NCBI GenBank assembly: GCA_014138095.1
Contig: JACGXE010000003.1
Location: 372,001 to 436,000 of the forward strand
Length of the DNA stretch: 64,000 bases
Source: Ochrobactrum sp. RH2CCR150
Lineage (GTDB): Bacteria > Pseudomonadota > Alphaproteobacteria > Rhizobiales > Rhizobiaceae
Reading direction: 5' to 3'
The position numbers and the translations under genes are program-made. This document shows positions 55,636 through 64,000 of the stretch, piece by piece. The notes under the pieces were generated by a model, which was not told the origin of the DNA, did not search any database, and was given only the letters and a program-made list of their open reading frames with translations. Within the stretch, counting starts at the first letter, position 1. Each line of letters begins with the position of its first letter.

Positions 55636-55914
55636 AGTCGGCTCTGTCCCGGAATTTGCGACCTCAACTGGACGCCATTCCTAATCGTTGTTGGTCAGCA
55701 TGTCACGACCGAATGTCGTGTCATACGCTGCAAAAAGCCGGAATGACCGGCAATATCAGAAACAATCGGACTGAATGGGCACGTCGAAACAGGATTGTGC
55801 CAAACGACCAGATCACTCGATTCTGACGCAGGATTTCTATGGGCTAATAATCGTCTTGAATGGTTAACGCTTAGTTTTCATCGGGCGGAAAGTCGGTCTG
55901 TTTTCCCCGAAAAC

Positions 55915-57042
55915 TCACGGCTGTGTTTTACCCGTGGGCGTCTTGCCGGACTTCGGAGTGGCGGTTCTGTCGGCACTGAGGCGGGCCAGATCGCCGATGA
56001 AATCGCTGACGCCGGGACGTCTTTCGGCATTGAACGGGAAGGGGCGTACAACATCCATCGCTGCTATGCCGATCCGCGCAGTCATGAGGCCGTTGACCAC
56101 GCCCTCGCCGAGTTTTGCCGACAGCCGCGATGCCAGACCCTGACCGACCAGCTGCTGGATAACACTGTCACCCATGGCGAGTGTGCCGGTGACGGCCAGA
56201 TGGGCGAGAACACGGCGCGCGAGCTTGATGAAGCCCAATGTGCCCGGCCTGCCGCCATAAAGCTGCGACAGCCTGCGAATGAGCCGCGCCGACTCGAAGA
56301 TCACATAACCGATATCAACAAGCGCTCGCGGGCTGATCGCCGTGACGATCGATACGCGCTTCGATGCATTGAGAATGAGCGCGCGCGCTTCGCGGTCGAG
56401 CGGGCGCAGAATTTCTGTTTCCGCAAGCCGGATCAAATCGCGTCCGTCGATAATATCGTCGGTCAAGCCATCGAGAAGCTGACGTCCGCGCGCCGTTTCC
56501 GGCAGATTGGCCGCAATGGCGCGCAAGTCATCGACAGCTTTGCGGGCGGCTGCCATGTCGTCACGCTCGGCGGCGTCTGCTGCATCCTTGCGCAGATGCT
56601 GCACGGAGGCGAGCCGTCGCAGGGCCAGCAATTCCCGGGTGATAATGGCGATGAATGCGGCGAGGGCTACGAGCGCTACCGCCAGCGCGGTCCAGCCAAG
56701 CCAGTCGGCGCGGGCGAAAAGCGCCTGAATAAGGTCTTCGGTCCAGATGCCGACGGCGAATGAAACCAGAATGCCCAGGGCACCGGTCAGGATTTTTCCG
56801 AGCGACCATCCGCCGAACCAGCCTTTGCGTTTAGGCGCTTCAAAGGCTGGATCAAGGATTTCGAGTTCGGCGGCTTCTTCATCGCTGAGTTCAAAAATAT
56901 CCGGCTCAACGACGATCTGCTCCAGATCTTTGACAGCACGAGGGCGGCGTGGCGTCTCATCGGGAGATTCCGGGAGAGGCTTTGCGCGTGTCGGAGTATC
57001 AACCTTGAAGGAGGTCGGTTTGCGCGGTGTGTCATCGCTCAT
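55915..57042 (-). CDS. YcjF/UPF0283 family membrane protein
   Basis: Protein of 375 residues with two membrane helices (about 90-145) and a DUF697-like C-terminal part with VVNGLMTARIGIAAMDVVRP. The N-terminal 80 residues are charged and variable. UPF0283/YcjF proteins accompany YcjX across proteobacteria, and both are linked to envelope stress; biochemical function is unknown. Its start overlaps the ycjX stop by four bases. Confidence 0.9.
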   Translation of the reverse strand: MSDDTPRKPTSFKVDTPTRAKPLPESPDETPRRPRAVKDLEQIVVEPDIFELSDEEAAELEILDPAFEAPKRKGWFGGWSLGKILTGALGILVSFAVGIWTEDLIQALFARADWLGWTALAVALVALAAFIAIITRELLALRRLASVQHLRKDAADAAERDDMAAARKAVDDLRAIAANLPETARGRQLLDGLTDDIIDGRDLIRLAETEILRPLDREARALILNASKRVSIVTAISPRALVDIGYVIFESARLIRRLSQLYGGRPGTLGFIKLARRVLAHLAVTGTLAMGDSVIQQLVGQGLASRLSAKLGEGVVNGLMTARIGIAAMDVVRPFPFNAERRPGVSDFIGDLARLSADRTATPKSGKTPTGKTQP

Positions 57043-58499
57043 GCCAGACGATCTCCGATCAGGAACTGAAGGGCGCGGTCCAACCTTATGTGCGGGAGCG
57101 ATAGCGTCACCCCCTCGGCAGTGCGTTCAAGTCGTGGAGGACGGAACCGCACGAAGCGAATGGCCGGGGCTTCAGGCGTTGAAACTTGTTCAAAGATAGC
57201 ATTAGGGCTCTTTGGCAAGTCACCGGGAAATATAGCTGTTTCTGTTTCACCATCGAATATCTCGCCATCGATACGCTCGCCCTTGAGCGGTGTGCCGACG
57301 ATGACGGGAAGAACCTCTTTTCCTTGCGTGACGGTCGCTTCGCGGGTTGCCCGCACTGCCGCCATAGCCAGAACATCAATGTCTGCGCCCGAAAAATTGG
57401 CGCGCTCGATGGCACGCTCAACGAGACGGCGCACAATAGCCTGCAACCGATCATGGCTCTCATGATGCAGATGGTCAGCCTTGGTCGCCGCCACGAGAAT
57501 GCGCCCGATGCGGCGTTGAATAAGGCCGGTCAGCAGATTGGCACGTCCGGGCCGGAAGCAGGACAGAATATCGGTCAGCGCGCGTTCAAGGTCCGCCACC
57601 ACTGCGCCACCGGCGTTCATGGCCTGCATGGCGTCAATCAGCACGATCTGGCGATCGAGCCGTGCAATATGTTCGCGAAAGAACGGCTTCACGACATAGG
57701 TTTTGTAGGCTTCGTAGCGCCGTTCCATCATGGCGGCGAGCGATCCGGCCTTTATGTCCTCCGGTGCAAGATTGGGCAGTGGTGCAAAGGTCAGCGCGGG
57801 CGAGCCATCGAGATCGCCGGGCATCAGGAAGCGACCGGGTGGCAAGGTGGAAAGCGCACGCTCATCGGCTTTTCCCGCCCGTAAATAGGCAGTGAAACTT
57901 TTTGCCAACCGCTGCGCCGTCAATTCGTCGGCCTTTTCGGTCGGATCGACCGAGGCAGCTTCCACCAGCCAAGGCTGCGCCAGATCGATATGGGTCGGTT
58001 CGTTGGCCAAAGCGAAGGAATCTGCACTAAATTCGGCATAGCTCTTGCCGAGCAACGGCAGATCAAGCAGCCATTCACCGGGATAATCGACAATATCGAC
58101 CGAAAGCCGTCCGGGAGACAGCCAGCGTCCCCATGCAGAGGCTGTTTCATATTCAATGGTCAGACGGAGTTGCGAAATGGCGCGCGTGGAATCCGGCCAG
58201 ATACGCTCATCGATAAGTGCCGAGAGATGTTCCTCATATTGAAACCGCGGAACGGCGTCGTCCGGCTGCGGCTCCAGAAGCGCGCGGGAAATCCGGCCTG
58301 ACTTATAAGCTTCGAACATCGGCAGCCTGCCGCCGTGAACCAGATTATGCACCAGTGCGGTAATGAAAACCGTTTTACCGGCGCGGGACAGACCTGTCAC
58401 ACCAAGGCGCAGCGAAGGAGAAAGAAGCCCGGTCGCACGTTCCGTCAATGTGTCCAGTGCAATCTTGGCTTCATCGCCGATACTGGTTAGCTTTGCCAA
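57039..58499 (-). CDS. ycjX: YcjX-family P-loop GTPase-like protein
   Basis: Protein of 486 residues (DUF463). The P-loop is GLSRAGKTVFITAL near residue 36, followed by VDIVDYPGEWLLDLPLLGKS near 135, a dynamin-like D-x-x-G region, and ATKADHLH near 337 as the NKxD-like motif for guanine recognition. Family members bind GTP and act with YcjF. The order ycjX-ycjF with a four-base overlap is the usual one. The SixA gene lies 94 bases upstream on the same strand. Confidence 0.92.
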   Translation of the reverse strand: MAKLTSIGDEAKIALDTLTERATGLLSPSLRLGVTGLSRAGKTVFITALVHNLVHGGRLPMFEAYKSGRISRALLEPQPDDAVPRFQYEEHLSALIDERIWPDSTRAISQLRLTIEYETASAWGRWLSPGRLSVDIVDYPGEWLLDLPLLGKSYAEFSADSFALANEPTHIDLAQPWLVEAASVDPTEKADELTAQRLAKSFTAYLRAGKADERALSTLPPGRFLMPGDLDGSPALTFAPLPNLAPEDIKAGSLAAMMERRYEAYKTYVVKPFFREHIARLDRQIVLIDAMQAMNAGGAVVADLERALTDILSCFRPGRANLLTGLIQRRIGRILVAATKADHLHHESHDRLQAIVRRLVERAIERANFSGADIDVLAMAAVRATREATVTQGKEVLPVIVGTPLKGERIDGEIFDGETETAIFPGDLPKSPNAIFEQVSTPEAPAIRFVRFRPPRLERTAEGVTLSLPHIRLDRALQFLIGDRLA

Positions 58500-58593
58500 T
58501 GATGTCCTCGCAGGGTGAATTCCCGTTCAAGCTATAAATAAGATGACGAGCCCATTTCGCAAGAAGAAGGCCGCTCAGCTTCATCTTTCAAGC

Positions 58594-59091
58594 TCATGGC
58601 TGCGGAAAACTCTCAAGAAATCCGTGTTCGCGACTGAGATCGCTCAGCTTTTCTGAAAAGGATATGGTGGCGAGGGCGGCGGTGGGAAAACCGGCATGCA
58701 GCCGTTCGAGGCTATCCGGATCGCCTTTTGCACAAAGCGCAAGCGCCAGATCTTCCATGCTGGGATTGTGCCCGACCAGCATGAGCGTCTCAACATCCCC
58801 ATGCGCGCGGATGGATCGCAGATACTCTGCCGCGCCGCCGCTATAGATTTCGTCGTCGATAACTGTTTCCACTTCGACGCCCAGTCTTTCCAACAGGCCG
58901 AAGGCGGTTTCACGCGTGCGGCAGGAACCGGACAGGACCACACGGTCGGGCAGGAGGCCTGTTGCGCGCATCGCTTCGGCGAGCCGATCAAGTGCAGCAT
59001 GGCCCTCTACATCCAGCGGTCTGTCGAAATCTTTCATTCCGGGCTTAGCCCAAACGGCTTTGGCATGTCGTAGGAGAAGCAATCGACTCAT
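58594..59091 (-). CDS. SixA-like histidine phosphatase
   Basis: Protein of 165 residues from ATG 59091 (MSRLLLLRHAKAVW); a GTG two codons upstream is an alternative. The RHAK motif at 8-11 carries the phosphorylated His, LSGSCRTRETA near 54 the second Arg, and LMLVGHNPSMEDLA near 105 the second His. SixA removes phosphate from His residues of phosphorelay or PTS proteins; in this genome the target could be a phosphorelay or the nitrogen PTS, but this is guesswork. It diverges from dksA. Confidence 0.88.
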   Translation of the reverse strand: MSRLLLLRHAKAVWAKPGMKDFDRPLDVEGHAALDRLAEAMRATGLLPDRVVLSGSCRTRETAFGLLERLGVEVETVIDDEIYSGGAAEYLRSIRAHGDVETLMLVGHNPSMEDLALALCAKGDPDSLERLHAGFPTAALATISFSEKLSDLSREHGFLESFPQP

Positions 59092-59097
59092 CTGCAC

Positions 59098-59476
59098 CGT
59101 CCCGAAGCTGGTTACACAGATGTTTTGACATGAATTTCGCTAAAATGCGCGGTGGTTGCGTTGTGTGATGTGATTTTCCACCGTTGCCTGACGTTGTTCA
59201 CAGCGGATTTATGCCGATTTATTGGGCATAATAGAGCAACGAAATCTGAAATAGTGAATTCATGTTTCCCATTGCAATCTAAATTTAATCGCCGCTGTCA
59301 TCCTCCAGACATAATGGGCGGCGTATCTGTGGCGCGCGTCATTTGCACAATTTTTTTGCAAATACACACAAAATTGATGCACTAAAAAGTAGTGGGATAC
59401 GTTTCTTTGATGTTGTGTCGACTGGACGATGGACTTATATAACCGCACGCGTCTCCTAGATGTGGGGTGATTCAGA
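59098..59476. other. AT-rich intergenic region upstream of dksA
   Basis: About 380 bases, clearly AT-richer than flanking genes, between divergent sixA-like and dksA. Apart from the promoter candidate at 59413-59441, no gene, hairpin with T run or repeat is recognised. Confidence 0.5.
59413..59441 (+). promoter_or_regulatory. candidate sigma-70 promoter of dksA
   Basis: TTGTGT (59413-59418) and TATATA (59436-59441) are separated by 17 bases and lie about 35 bases before the dksA ATG. The -10 is good, the -35 moderate. Confidence 0.4.
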
Positions 59477-59893
59477 ATGAGTGAATTAATCGACCTTGAC
59501 TATAGGCCCACTGAAGACGAACCGTTCATGAATGAACGGCAGAAGTCTTATTTCCGCGCGAAACTAATCGCGTGGAGAAATGATATTCTGCGCGAAGCGC
59601 GTGAAACGCTTGATGCGCTACAGCAGGAAAATGCAAACCATCCCGATCTGGCGGATAGGGCATCCTCCGAAACGGACCGGGCAATTGAGCTTAGGGCTCG
59701 CGACAGACAGCGGAAGCTGATTTCCAAAATTGATGCGGCTCTGAGCCGGATTGACGAAGGCACATATGGTTTCTGTGAAGAAACCGGCGAGCCGATCAGC
59801 CTGAAGCGTCTGGATGCACGCCCAATCGCGACGTTGTCCATTGAGGCGCAGGAACGTCATGAGCGTCGTGAAAAAGTTTATCGCGACGATTAA
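59477..59893 (+). CDS. dksA: RNA polymerase-binding transcription factor DksA
   Basis: Protein of 138 residues. The coiled coil spans about 30-95, and its tip has the DxxDxA motif (DLADRA, 57-62) that reaches into the polymerase secondary channel. The zinc-finger region keeps only one of the four cysteines: Cys100 in YGFCEETGEP, with Thr103, Ser121 and Ala124 at the other positions. DksA acts with ppGpp to redirect transcription in starvation; variants with few cysteines are known to work without zinc. It is monocistronic with a terminator at 59922. Confidence 0.94.
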   Translation: MSELIDLDYRPTEDEPFMNERQKSYFRAKLIAWRNDILREARETLDALQQENANHPDLADRASSETDRAIELRARDRQRKLISKIDAALSRIDEGTYGFCEETGEPISLKRLDARPIATLSIEAQERHERREKVYRDD

Positions 59894-59921
59894 AAACATA
59901 ACGTTGGTTTGAGAAATTTCG

Positions 59922-59953
59922 AAGGCTGCGGGCAACCGCAGCCTTTTGTTTTT
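59922..59953 (+). terminator. terminator of dksA
   Basis: Ten-bp stem AAGGCTGCGG/CCGCAGCCTT (59922-59931 with 59936-59945), tetraloop GCAA, then TTGTTTTT. Confidence 0.9.
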
Positions 59954-59970
59954 GCGTATTCTTCAAATGA

Positions 59971-59999
59971 AAACGCCAGCGGCATGACCGCTGGCGTTT
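59971..59999 (-). terminator. probable terminator of the FliO-like gene
   Basis: Twelve-bp perfect stem AAACGCCAGCGG/CCGCTGGCGTTT (59971-59982 with 59988-59999) just beyond the minus-strand stop at 60025; the U tail is short. Confidence 0.65.
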
Positions 60000-60024
60000 C
60001 AATGTCGAAAAGAGAGCTGTCCTC

Positions 60025-61332
60025 TTACGGACGGGTTTCGTTCTTCGTCAGTTCGCCGAGCAGCTTTTCCATCTCGTCTTCAATATCATCGGATGGCGTG
60101 TCGTCAGTCGCCGAGATATCGAGCGAGCTCAACAATTCATCCTCAAAGAAATCAGCCGTCAAATCAGCTTCCGGTTCAGGAGCTTCTTTTTTTACAGGCG
60201 TAACTTCTGTTTCAAGATCGGCCATTATGGCATCGTGCAACGCGCCGCCTAGTCCTTCCAGACCGTCATCTTCCGTTGCCTCTGTCGGCTGGGTCGGTGT
60301 GGCGACGGCAACTTCCTGCTCGACACGCTTTGGTTCTGCTACGCTCGTGAACTCCGGAGTTACGGTAGACGAAACCGATGGACTGGTTACATCAAGCGGC
60401 GGCGTTGGCGTGTTTGCTGGAGCGGCAGCTGTTTCGCGCTCCGGCACGATGCTGCCGAGGTTCGCTGAAGCGACGGTGGCTGCAGCAGCGCCAGCGGCGA
60501 CAGTAGCGGCGGTTCCCAAGTTTGATGTGGAGCTGACCACACCGCGCGATACCTGGCTGAGCGGATAGGCAGGATGGGCGCGTGCAGGCGGCTGCGAAGG
60601 CTGCGGCGGTTGGGCCGGAAGCACAGTGCGCGGCTGCGGCGGATAATTCGGTGCGGGTCGTGGTTGCGGGCGGTTTTGCGGCGCTGCCTGTACGGATGGC
60701 GCGACCGGTGGCCGGATAGGCGCCTGCGGAGCTGCTGGAGCAACGGCTGGTGTGACCGGCGGGCGTGGCGGCACACGCGGTGCAACAACCTGTGGGGCTT
60801 CCTGGCGAACCGGCACTTCCTTCGGCGGTTCCGGCTTTCGATAGACCGGCGTTTCAATGGCCGAGCTTAGCTGGATCGCTTCATCCTTTTCAGGTGCTGT
60901 TTCCGGTGCGGAGTTTTGTGATGACAGCGCCGGGCGCTCGCTCACATCACTGGTGATCGTCGCTTCGTGCTGGCGAAAGCGCTCGATATGTTCCGGCTCG
61001 ATACGCGAGGTCTGCACACGGGCATGCGCCCGTGATTCCATGACGATGTTCTGTTCGACCACCACATCGGTCGGGCCGCCGATAAGCAACAGATGCTCGA
61101 CATCGTCGCGACGGATGAGTACCAGCTTGCGGCGGCTGTCGACAGCTGCCGCATCCATGACGGAAAGACGTGGCTGGCGCGACCGGCCGTTCGATGTGAA
61201 GCTACCCCCGCTGAAACGGCGGATAATACTCAAGACAACGAAAATTCCGCCGAGAATGATCGCAAATATAAGCACAAAGCCGACAATATTAGCCGTGCTT
61301 TCTCCAACGATGCCGCTGAGCCATTCCTTCAT
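60025..61332 (-). CDS. FliO-like membrane protein with long Pro-rich tail
   Basis: Protein of 435 residues. A single membrane helix (about 14-38) is followed by a FliO-like domain (about 50-110) with RLSVMDAAAVDSRRKLVLIR and HLLLIGGPTDVVVEQNI, the pattern of the flagellar export factor FliO/MopB. The remaining 320 residues are low-complexity, rich in Pro, Ala, Gln, then acidic, ending EMEKLLGELTKNE. No other flagellar gene is nearby. It lies between dksA and cckA. A role outside the flagellar export gate is possible. Confidence 0.75.
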   Translation of the reverse strand: MKEWLSGIVGESTANIVGFVLIFAIILGGIFVVLSIIRRFSGGSFTSNGRSRQPRLSVMDAAAVDSRRKLVLIRRDDVEHLLLIGGPTDVVVEQNIVMESRAHARVQTSRIEPEHIERFRQHEATITSDVSERPALSSQNSAPETAPEKDEAIQLSSAIETPVYRKPEPPKEVPVRQEAPQVVAPRVPPRPPVTPAVAPAAPQAPIRPPVAPSVQAAPQNRPQPRPAPNYPPQPRTVLPAQPPQPSQPPARAHPAYPLSQVSRGVVSSTSNLGTAATVAAGAAAATVASANLGSIVPERETAAAPANTPTPPLDVTSPSVSSTVTPEFTSVAEPKRVEQEVAVATPTQPTEATEDDGLEGLGGALHDAIMADLETEVTPVKKEAPEPEADLTADFFEDELLSSLDISATDDTPSDDIEDEMEKLLGELTKNETRP

Positions 61333-61753
61333 GCGGATACCCTCTTAAATTCAATATTCGAAAAACGCTGATGAAGCGGAGATTGCGCATCCCCCGACAT
61401 TCCGCATCATCGCGTAACTTGCATTTTCAGGACAGTAGTTGAATTTGCAAGCGTTGGGAATGTTCTATCAAATTGTGGGCGAAATGCGGGAAATCTATGA
61501 TCTCCCATCAAAACAGTGAAAAACGACCCGGTTTACACCGTTTCCGTGCAGCAACGCTTGTGCTGCTCGCCGATTAACGCATTCTGCGAATCGGATATAC
61601 CCAGATGCATGGCATTTCGCCTCGTTGCGTGATCGTTTATGGAGAACGCGCAAGGAAATGGCTGGCGACAGGATCGGGTTGCTTAATGAGTGAAAAGACA
61701 TCTTGGCTGATCGAAATGATGCGCGGCACAATCGCTGCCTGCGGAGAACAGTC
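61333..61753. other. intergenic region between divergent FliO-like gene and cckA
   Basis: About 420 bases. No gene is recognised: the minus-strand frame 61495-61836 overlaps the start of cckA and has no features. The cckA promoter should lie here; no clear sigma-70 or CtrA site could be assigned. Confidence 0.5.
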
Positions 61754-64000
61754 ATGCAGCATGGAAGGTCGGTGGGCTTGATGTCTCGACAGACGGACAA
61801 CGCATATCCGAAACCGCTCGTCACACCGAAGCGCAATTCAAGTGGCGCGCTGCGTCTGCTGATTGTCGGCCTTCTGCTGACCGGGCTGGCGGTTGTCTAT
61901 TTCCTGTTCCGCGACCGGATTGGTGATGGCTTCGCACTCATCCTGATGGGGCTTCTGTCGATGGTCGGCGTCTTCTATCTTCTGGGTGCGGCCACAGGCC
62001 TCATTCAGTTCAGCCAGCGTAAAGGCGGGCAGGATCTGGCGCATTCCTTCATGGATTCGCAGCCGGAAGGCACGGTTATTTCCGATTCTCGCGGCCAGAT
62101 TGTTTATGCCAATCAGGCCTATGCCAATATGACCGGCGTCGCCAATGCCGATGGCATCCGCTCGCTCGACAATGTGCTGACGGCTGAACCTGCGGCATCC
62201 GACGCGATTTATCGTCTGACCAATGCAGTGCGCGATGGTCTCTCCGGGCAGGAAGAAGTGCGGTTGTCTGGCGGACTGTCCCGCGAGGCGCACGGTTCTT
62301 TGGCACCCGTCTGGTATCGGATCAAGTCTCGCCCCATTGAAGCCGGGCAGGACTACAAAGGCCCGCTCGTCGCATGGCAGATTGCCGATATTTCCGAGGA
62401 ACGCGCCGAGCAGGAGCGTTTCTTTCAGGAACTGCAGGAAGCGATCAATCATCTCGATCATGCACCGGCTGGTTTCTTTTCTGCCGATCCGTCGGGACGC
62501 ATCATCTATCTCAACGCCACTTTGGCGGAATGGCTGGGCGTCGATCTGACAGCCTTCACACCGGGTTCGCTGACGCTCAATGAGATCGTCGCGGGCAGCG
62601 GCATGGCGCTCATCAAGGCCGTCAAGGCGGAGCCCGGCACCAGCCGCAACACGGTGATCGATCTCGATCTTATCAAGCGCAATGGTCAAAGCCTGGCCGT
62701 GCGCTTTTATCATCGTGTGCAGGCGGCCCGTGATGGCACGCGCGGAACGAGCCGTACTATCGTTCTGGATCGCGCAGAGGGCGATGATTCCTCGGCAGCA
62801 CTGCGTTCGGCAGAAGTGCGGTTCACGCGCTTCTTCAATTCCGCTCCAATGGCAATTGCTGCCGTCGATGCGCAGGGCCACACTCTGCGTACCAATGCGC
62901 GCTTCCTCGACATTTTCTCGTCCGTCGTGGATCGCGATTCCGTTGATCGCCGCGTGAAGCTGGAAAATGTCGTGCATGAGCGTGACCGCGAAGTGTTCAC
63001 CAAGGCGCTTGCGGCGGCATTTGCCGGGCAGGCGAGTATCTCGCCGGTCGACACCGTTCTTCCGGGTAACGAGGAACGGCATATCCGTTTCTATATGAGC
63101 CCGGTCAGCGATATGGGTGGGGAGTCGTCGGAAGAGGCGGCAATCATTTCCGCCGTTGAAACGACGGAACAGAAAGCGCTCGAAAACCAGATGGCGCAGA
63201 GCCAGAAGATGCAGGCTGTTGGTCAGCTTGCCGGTGGCATTGCCCACGACTTCAACAACGTTCTGACGGCGATCATTATGTCGTCGGACCTGTTGTTGAC
63301 CAATCATCGCGCATCCGATCCGTCTTTCCCGGACATCATGAACATCAAGCAGAACGCAAACCGCGCAGCTTCGCTTGTGCGCCAGCTGCTTGCGTTCTCG
63401 CGTCGCCAGACGCTGCGTCCGGAAGTGCTGGATTTGACCGATGTTCTGGCCGATCTGCGCATGCTGCTTGCACGCCTCGTCGGCAAGGATATCGAACTGA
63501 AAATCGATCATGGCCGCGATCTTTGGCCGGTTAAAGCCGATCTTGGCCAGTTCGAACAGGTTGCCGTCAATCTTGCAGTCAATGCGCGTGATGCAATGCC
63601 TGAGGGCGGTGCAATCACGCTGCGGACCCGCAACGTGCCTGTCCACGAAGCGGCAAAACTCACCTATCGTGATCTTCCGGAAGCCGATTATGTTGTCTTC
63701 GAGGTCGAAGACACCGGCACCGGTATTCCAGCCGATGTGCTTGAGAAGATTTTTGAGCCGTTCTTCACCACGAAGGAAGTCGGCAAGGGCACCGGGCTCG
63801 GCCTGTCGATGGTCTATGGCATCATCAAACAGACCGGAGGCTTCATCTATTGCGATTCCGAAGTCGGCAAGGGAACGACGTTCAAGATATTCCTGCCGCG
63901 CCTGATCGTGGAGAAGAGCGCTGAGGATGTGCCTGTCGCCGTCAAGGAAAAGAAGGTCGAAAAGGCGACCGACCTTTCCGGTTCCGCTACGGTTCTGCTC
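61754..64000 (+). CDS. cckA: hybrid sensor histidine kinase CckA (3' end outside window)
   Basis: 749 residues before the window edge. The ATG at 61754 follows GGAG at seven bases; an in-frame ATG at 61781 ([10 protein letters not shown]) is the alternative. Two membrane helices (about 32-75) precede two PAS domains (about 95-215 and 225-330) and a third PAS-like segment. The DHp H-box [16 protein letters not shown] places the phosphorylated His near 498, followed by the N-box [21 protein letters not shown] and [14 protein letters not shown]. The sequence ends at SATVLL, the start of the receiver domain. CckA phosphorylates ChpT and through it CtrA, governing the cell cycle in alphaproteobacteria. 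Confidence 0.94.
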   Translation, partial: MQHGRSVGLMSRQTDNAYPKPLVTPKRNSSGALRLLIVGLLLTGLAVVYFLFRDRIGDGFALILMGLLSMVGVFYLLGAATGLIQFSQRKGGQDLAHSFMDSQPEGTVISDSRGQIVYANQAYANMTGVANADGIRSLDNVLTAEPAASDAIYRLTNAVRDGLSGQEEVRLSGGLSREAHGSLAPVWYRIKSRPIEAGQDYKGPLVAWQIADISEERAEQERFFQELQEAINHLDHAPAGFFSADPSGRIIYLNATLAEWLGVDLTAFTPGSLTLNEIVAGSGMALIKAVKAEPGTSRNTVIDLDLIKRNGQSLAVRFYHRVQAARDGTRGTSRTIVLDRAEGDDSSAALRSAEVRFTRFFNSAPMAIAAVDAQGHTLRTNARFLDIFSSVVDRDSVDRRVKLENVVHERDREVFTKALAAAFAGQASISPVDTVLPGNEERHIRFYMSPVSDMGGESSEEAAIISAVETTEQKALENQMAQSQKMQAVGQLAGGIAHDFNNVLTAIIMSSDLLLTNHRASDPSFPDIMNIKQNANRAASLVRQLLAFSRRQTLRPEVLDLTDVLADLRMLLARLVGKDIELKIDHGRDLWPVKADLGQFEQVAVNLAVNARDAMPEGGAITLRTRNVPVHEAAKLTYRDLPEADYVVFEVEDTGTGIPADVLEKIFEPFFTTKEVGKGTGLGLSMVYGIIKQTGGFIYCDSEVGKGTTFKIFLPRLIVEKSAEDVPVAVKEKKVEKATDLSGSATVLL

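Noticed and set aside
61838..63646. Minus-strand frame of 602 codons at the right end
   Set aside because: It is antisense to cckA, whose PAS and kinase motifs are unmistakable on the plus strand; the real gene runs off the window.

Overview
The window is chromosomal DNA of a Brucellaceae member (Brucella/Ochrobactrum group, Rhizobiales). The grounds are a beta-1,2-glucan exporter of the NdvA type, an ATP12 chaperone, a class II DAHP synthase, a type II (adrenodoxin-like) ferredoxin, a polar-growth giant protein of the GPR/RgsE type, CckA, and the usual alphaproteobacterial order sufBCDS-sufT. Coding density is high, mostly housekeeping. No insertion sequence, integrase, phage gene or CRISPR array is visible. 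Both edges cut genes: sufB lacks its start and cckA lacks its end.

Layout. 0-5 kb: SUF Fe-S assembly operon, ending in a terminator without a sufA gene, followed by a lone GT2 glycosyltransferase and tRNA-Gly(CCC). 6.5-16 kb: small periplasmic protein, lipid kinase, a 25-residue membrane microprotein, RlpA, a D,D-carboxypeptidase-like protein, then tmk-holB-metG-tatD-MBL hydrolase. 16-22 kb: ndvA, rluC, DMT permease, HAD phosphatase, ATP12. 22-24 kb: glnB-glnA behind a good sigma-54 promoter. 24-37 kb: metabolic genes (nnr, gph, rpiA, gor, DAHP synthase, dgkA, nadE, gltX, maeB). 37-41 kb: an SDR-like protein, then a metallophosphoesterase and a glycosyltransferase behind an array of Pho-box half sites, read here as a phosphate-starvation lipid-remodelling operon (plcP-agt type), then a dipeptide-epimerase-like enzyme. 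42-45.6 kb: a Mla/MCE lipid transport operon. 46-51 kb: a 1695-residue repeat-rich polar growth protein. 51.6-55 kb: ferredoxin, a ferredoxin-reductase-like protein with its central NADPH domain missing, DUF922 protein, folP-folB-folK. 55-64 kb: ycjX-ycjF, SixA, dksA, a FliO-like membrane protein and cckA.

A recurring theme is the cell envelope: NdvA, the MCE transporter, PlcP/Agt, DgkA, RlpA, the carboxypeptidase, RgsE/GPR and CckA all act on membrane lipids, periplasmic glucan, peptidoglycan or polar growth. The observations most worth following are the Pho-box array before plcP-agt, the domain-deleted ferredoxin reductase, the repeats of the RgsE/GPR-like protein, and the unannotated-size 25-residue protein with its own ribosome binding site and terminator. 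Family names come from recognition of motifs and remembered relatives; no database search was run.
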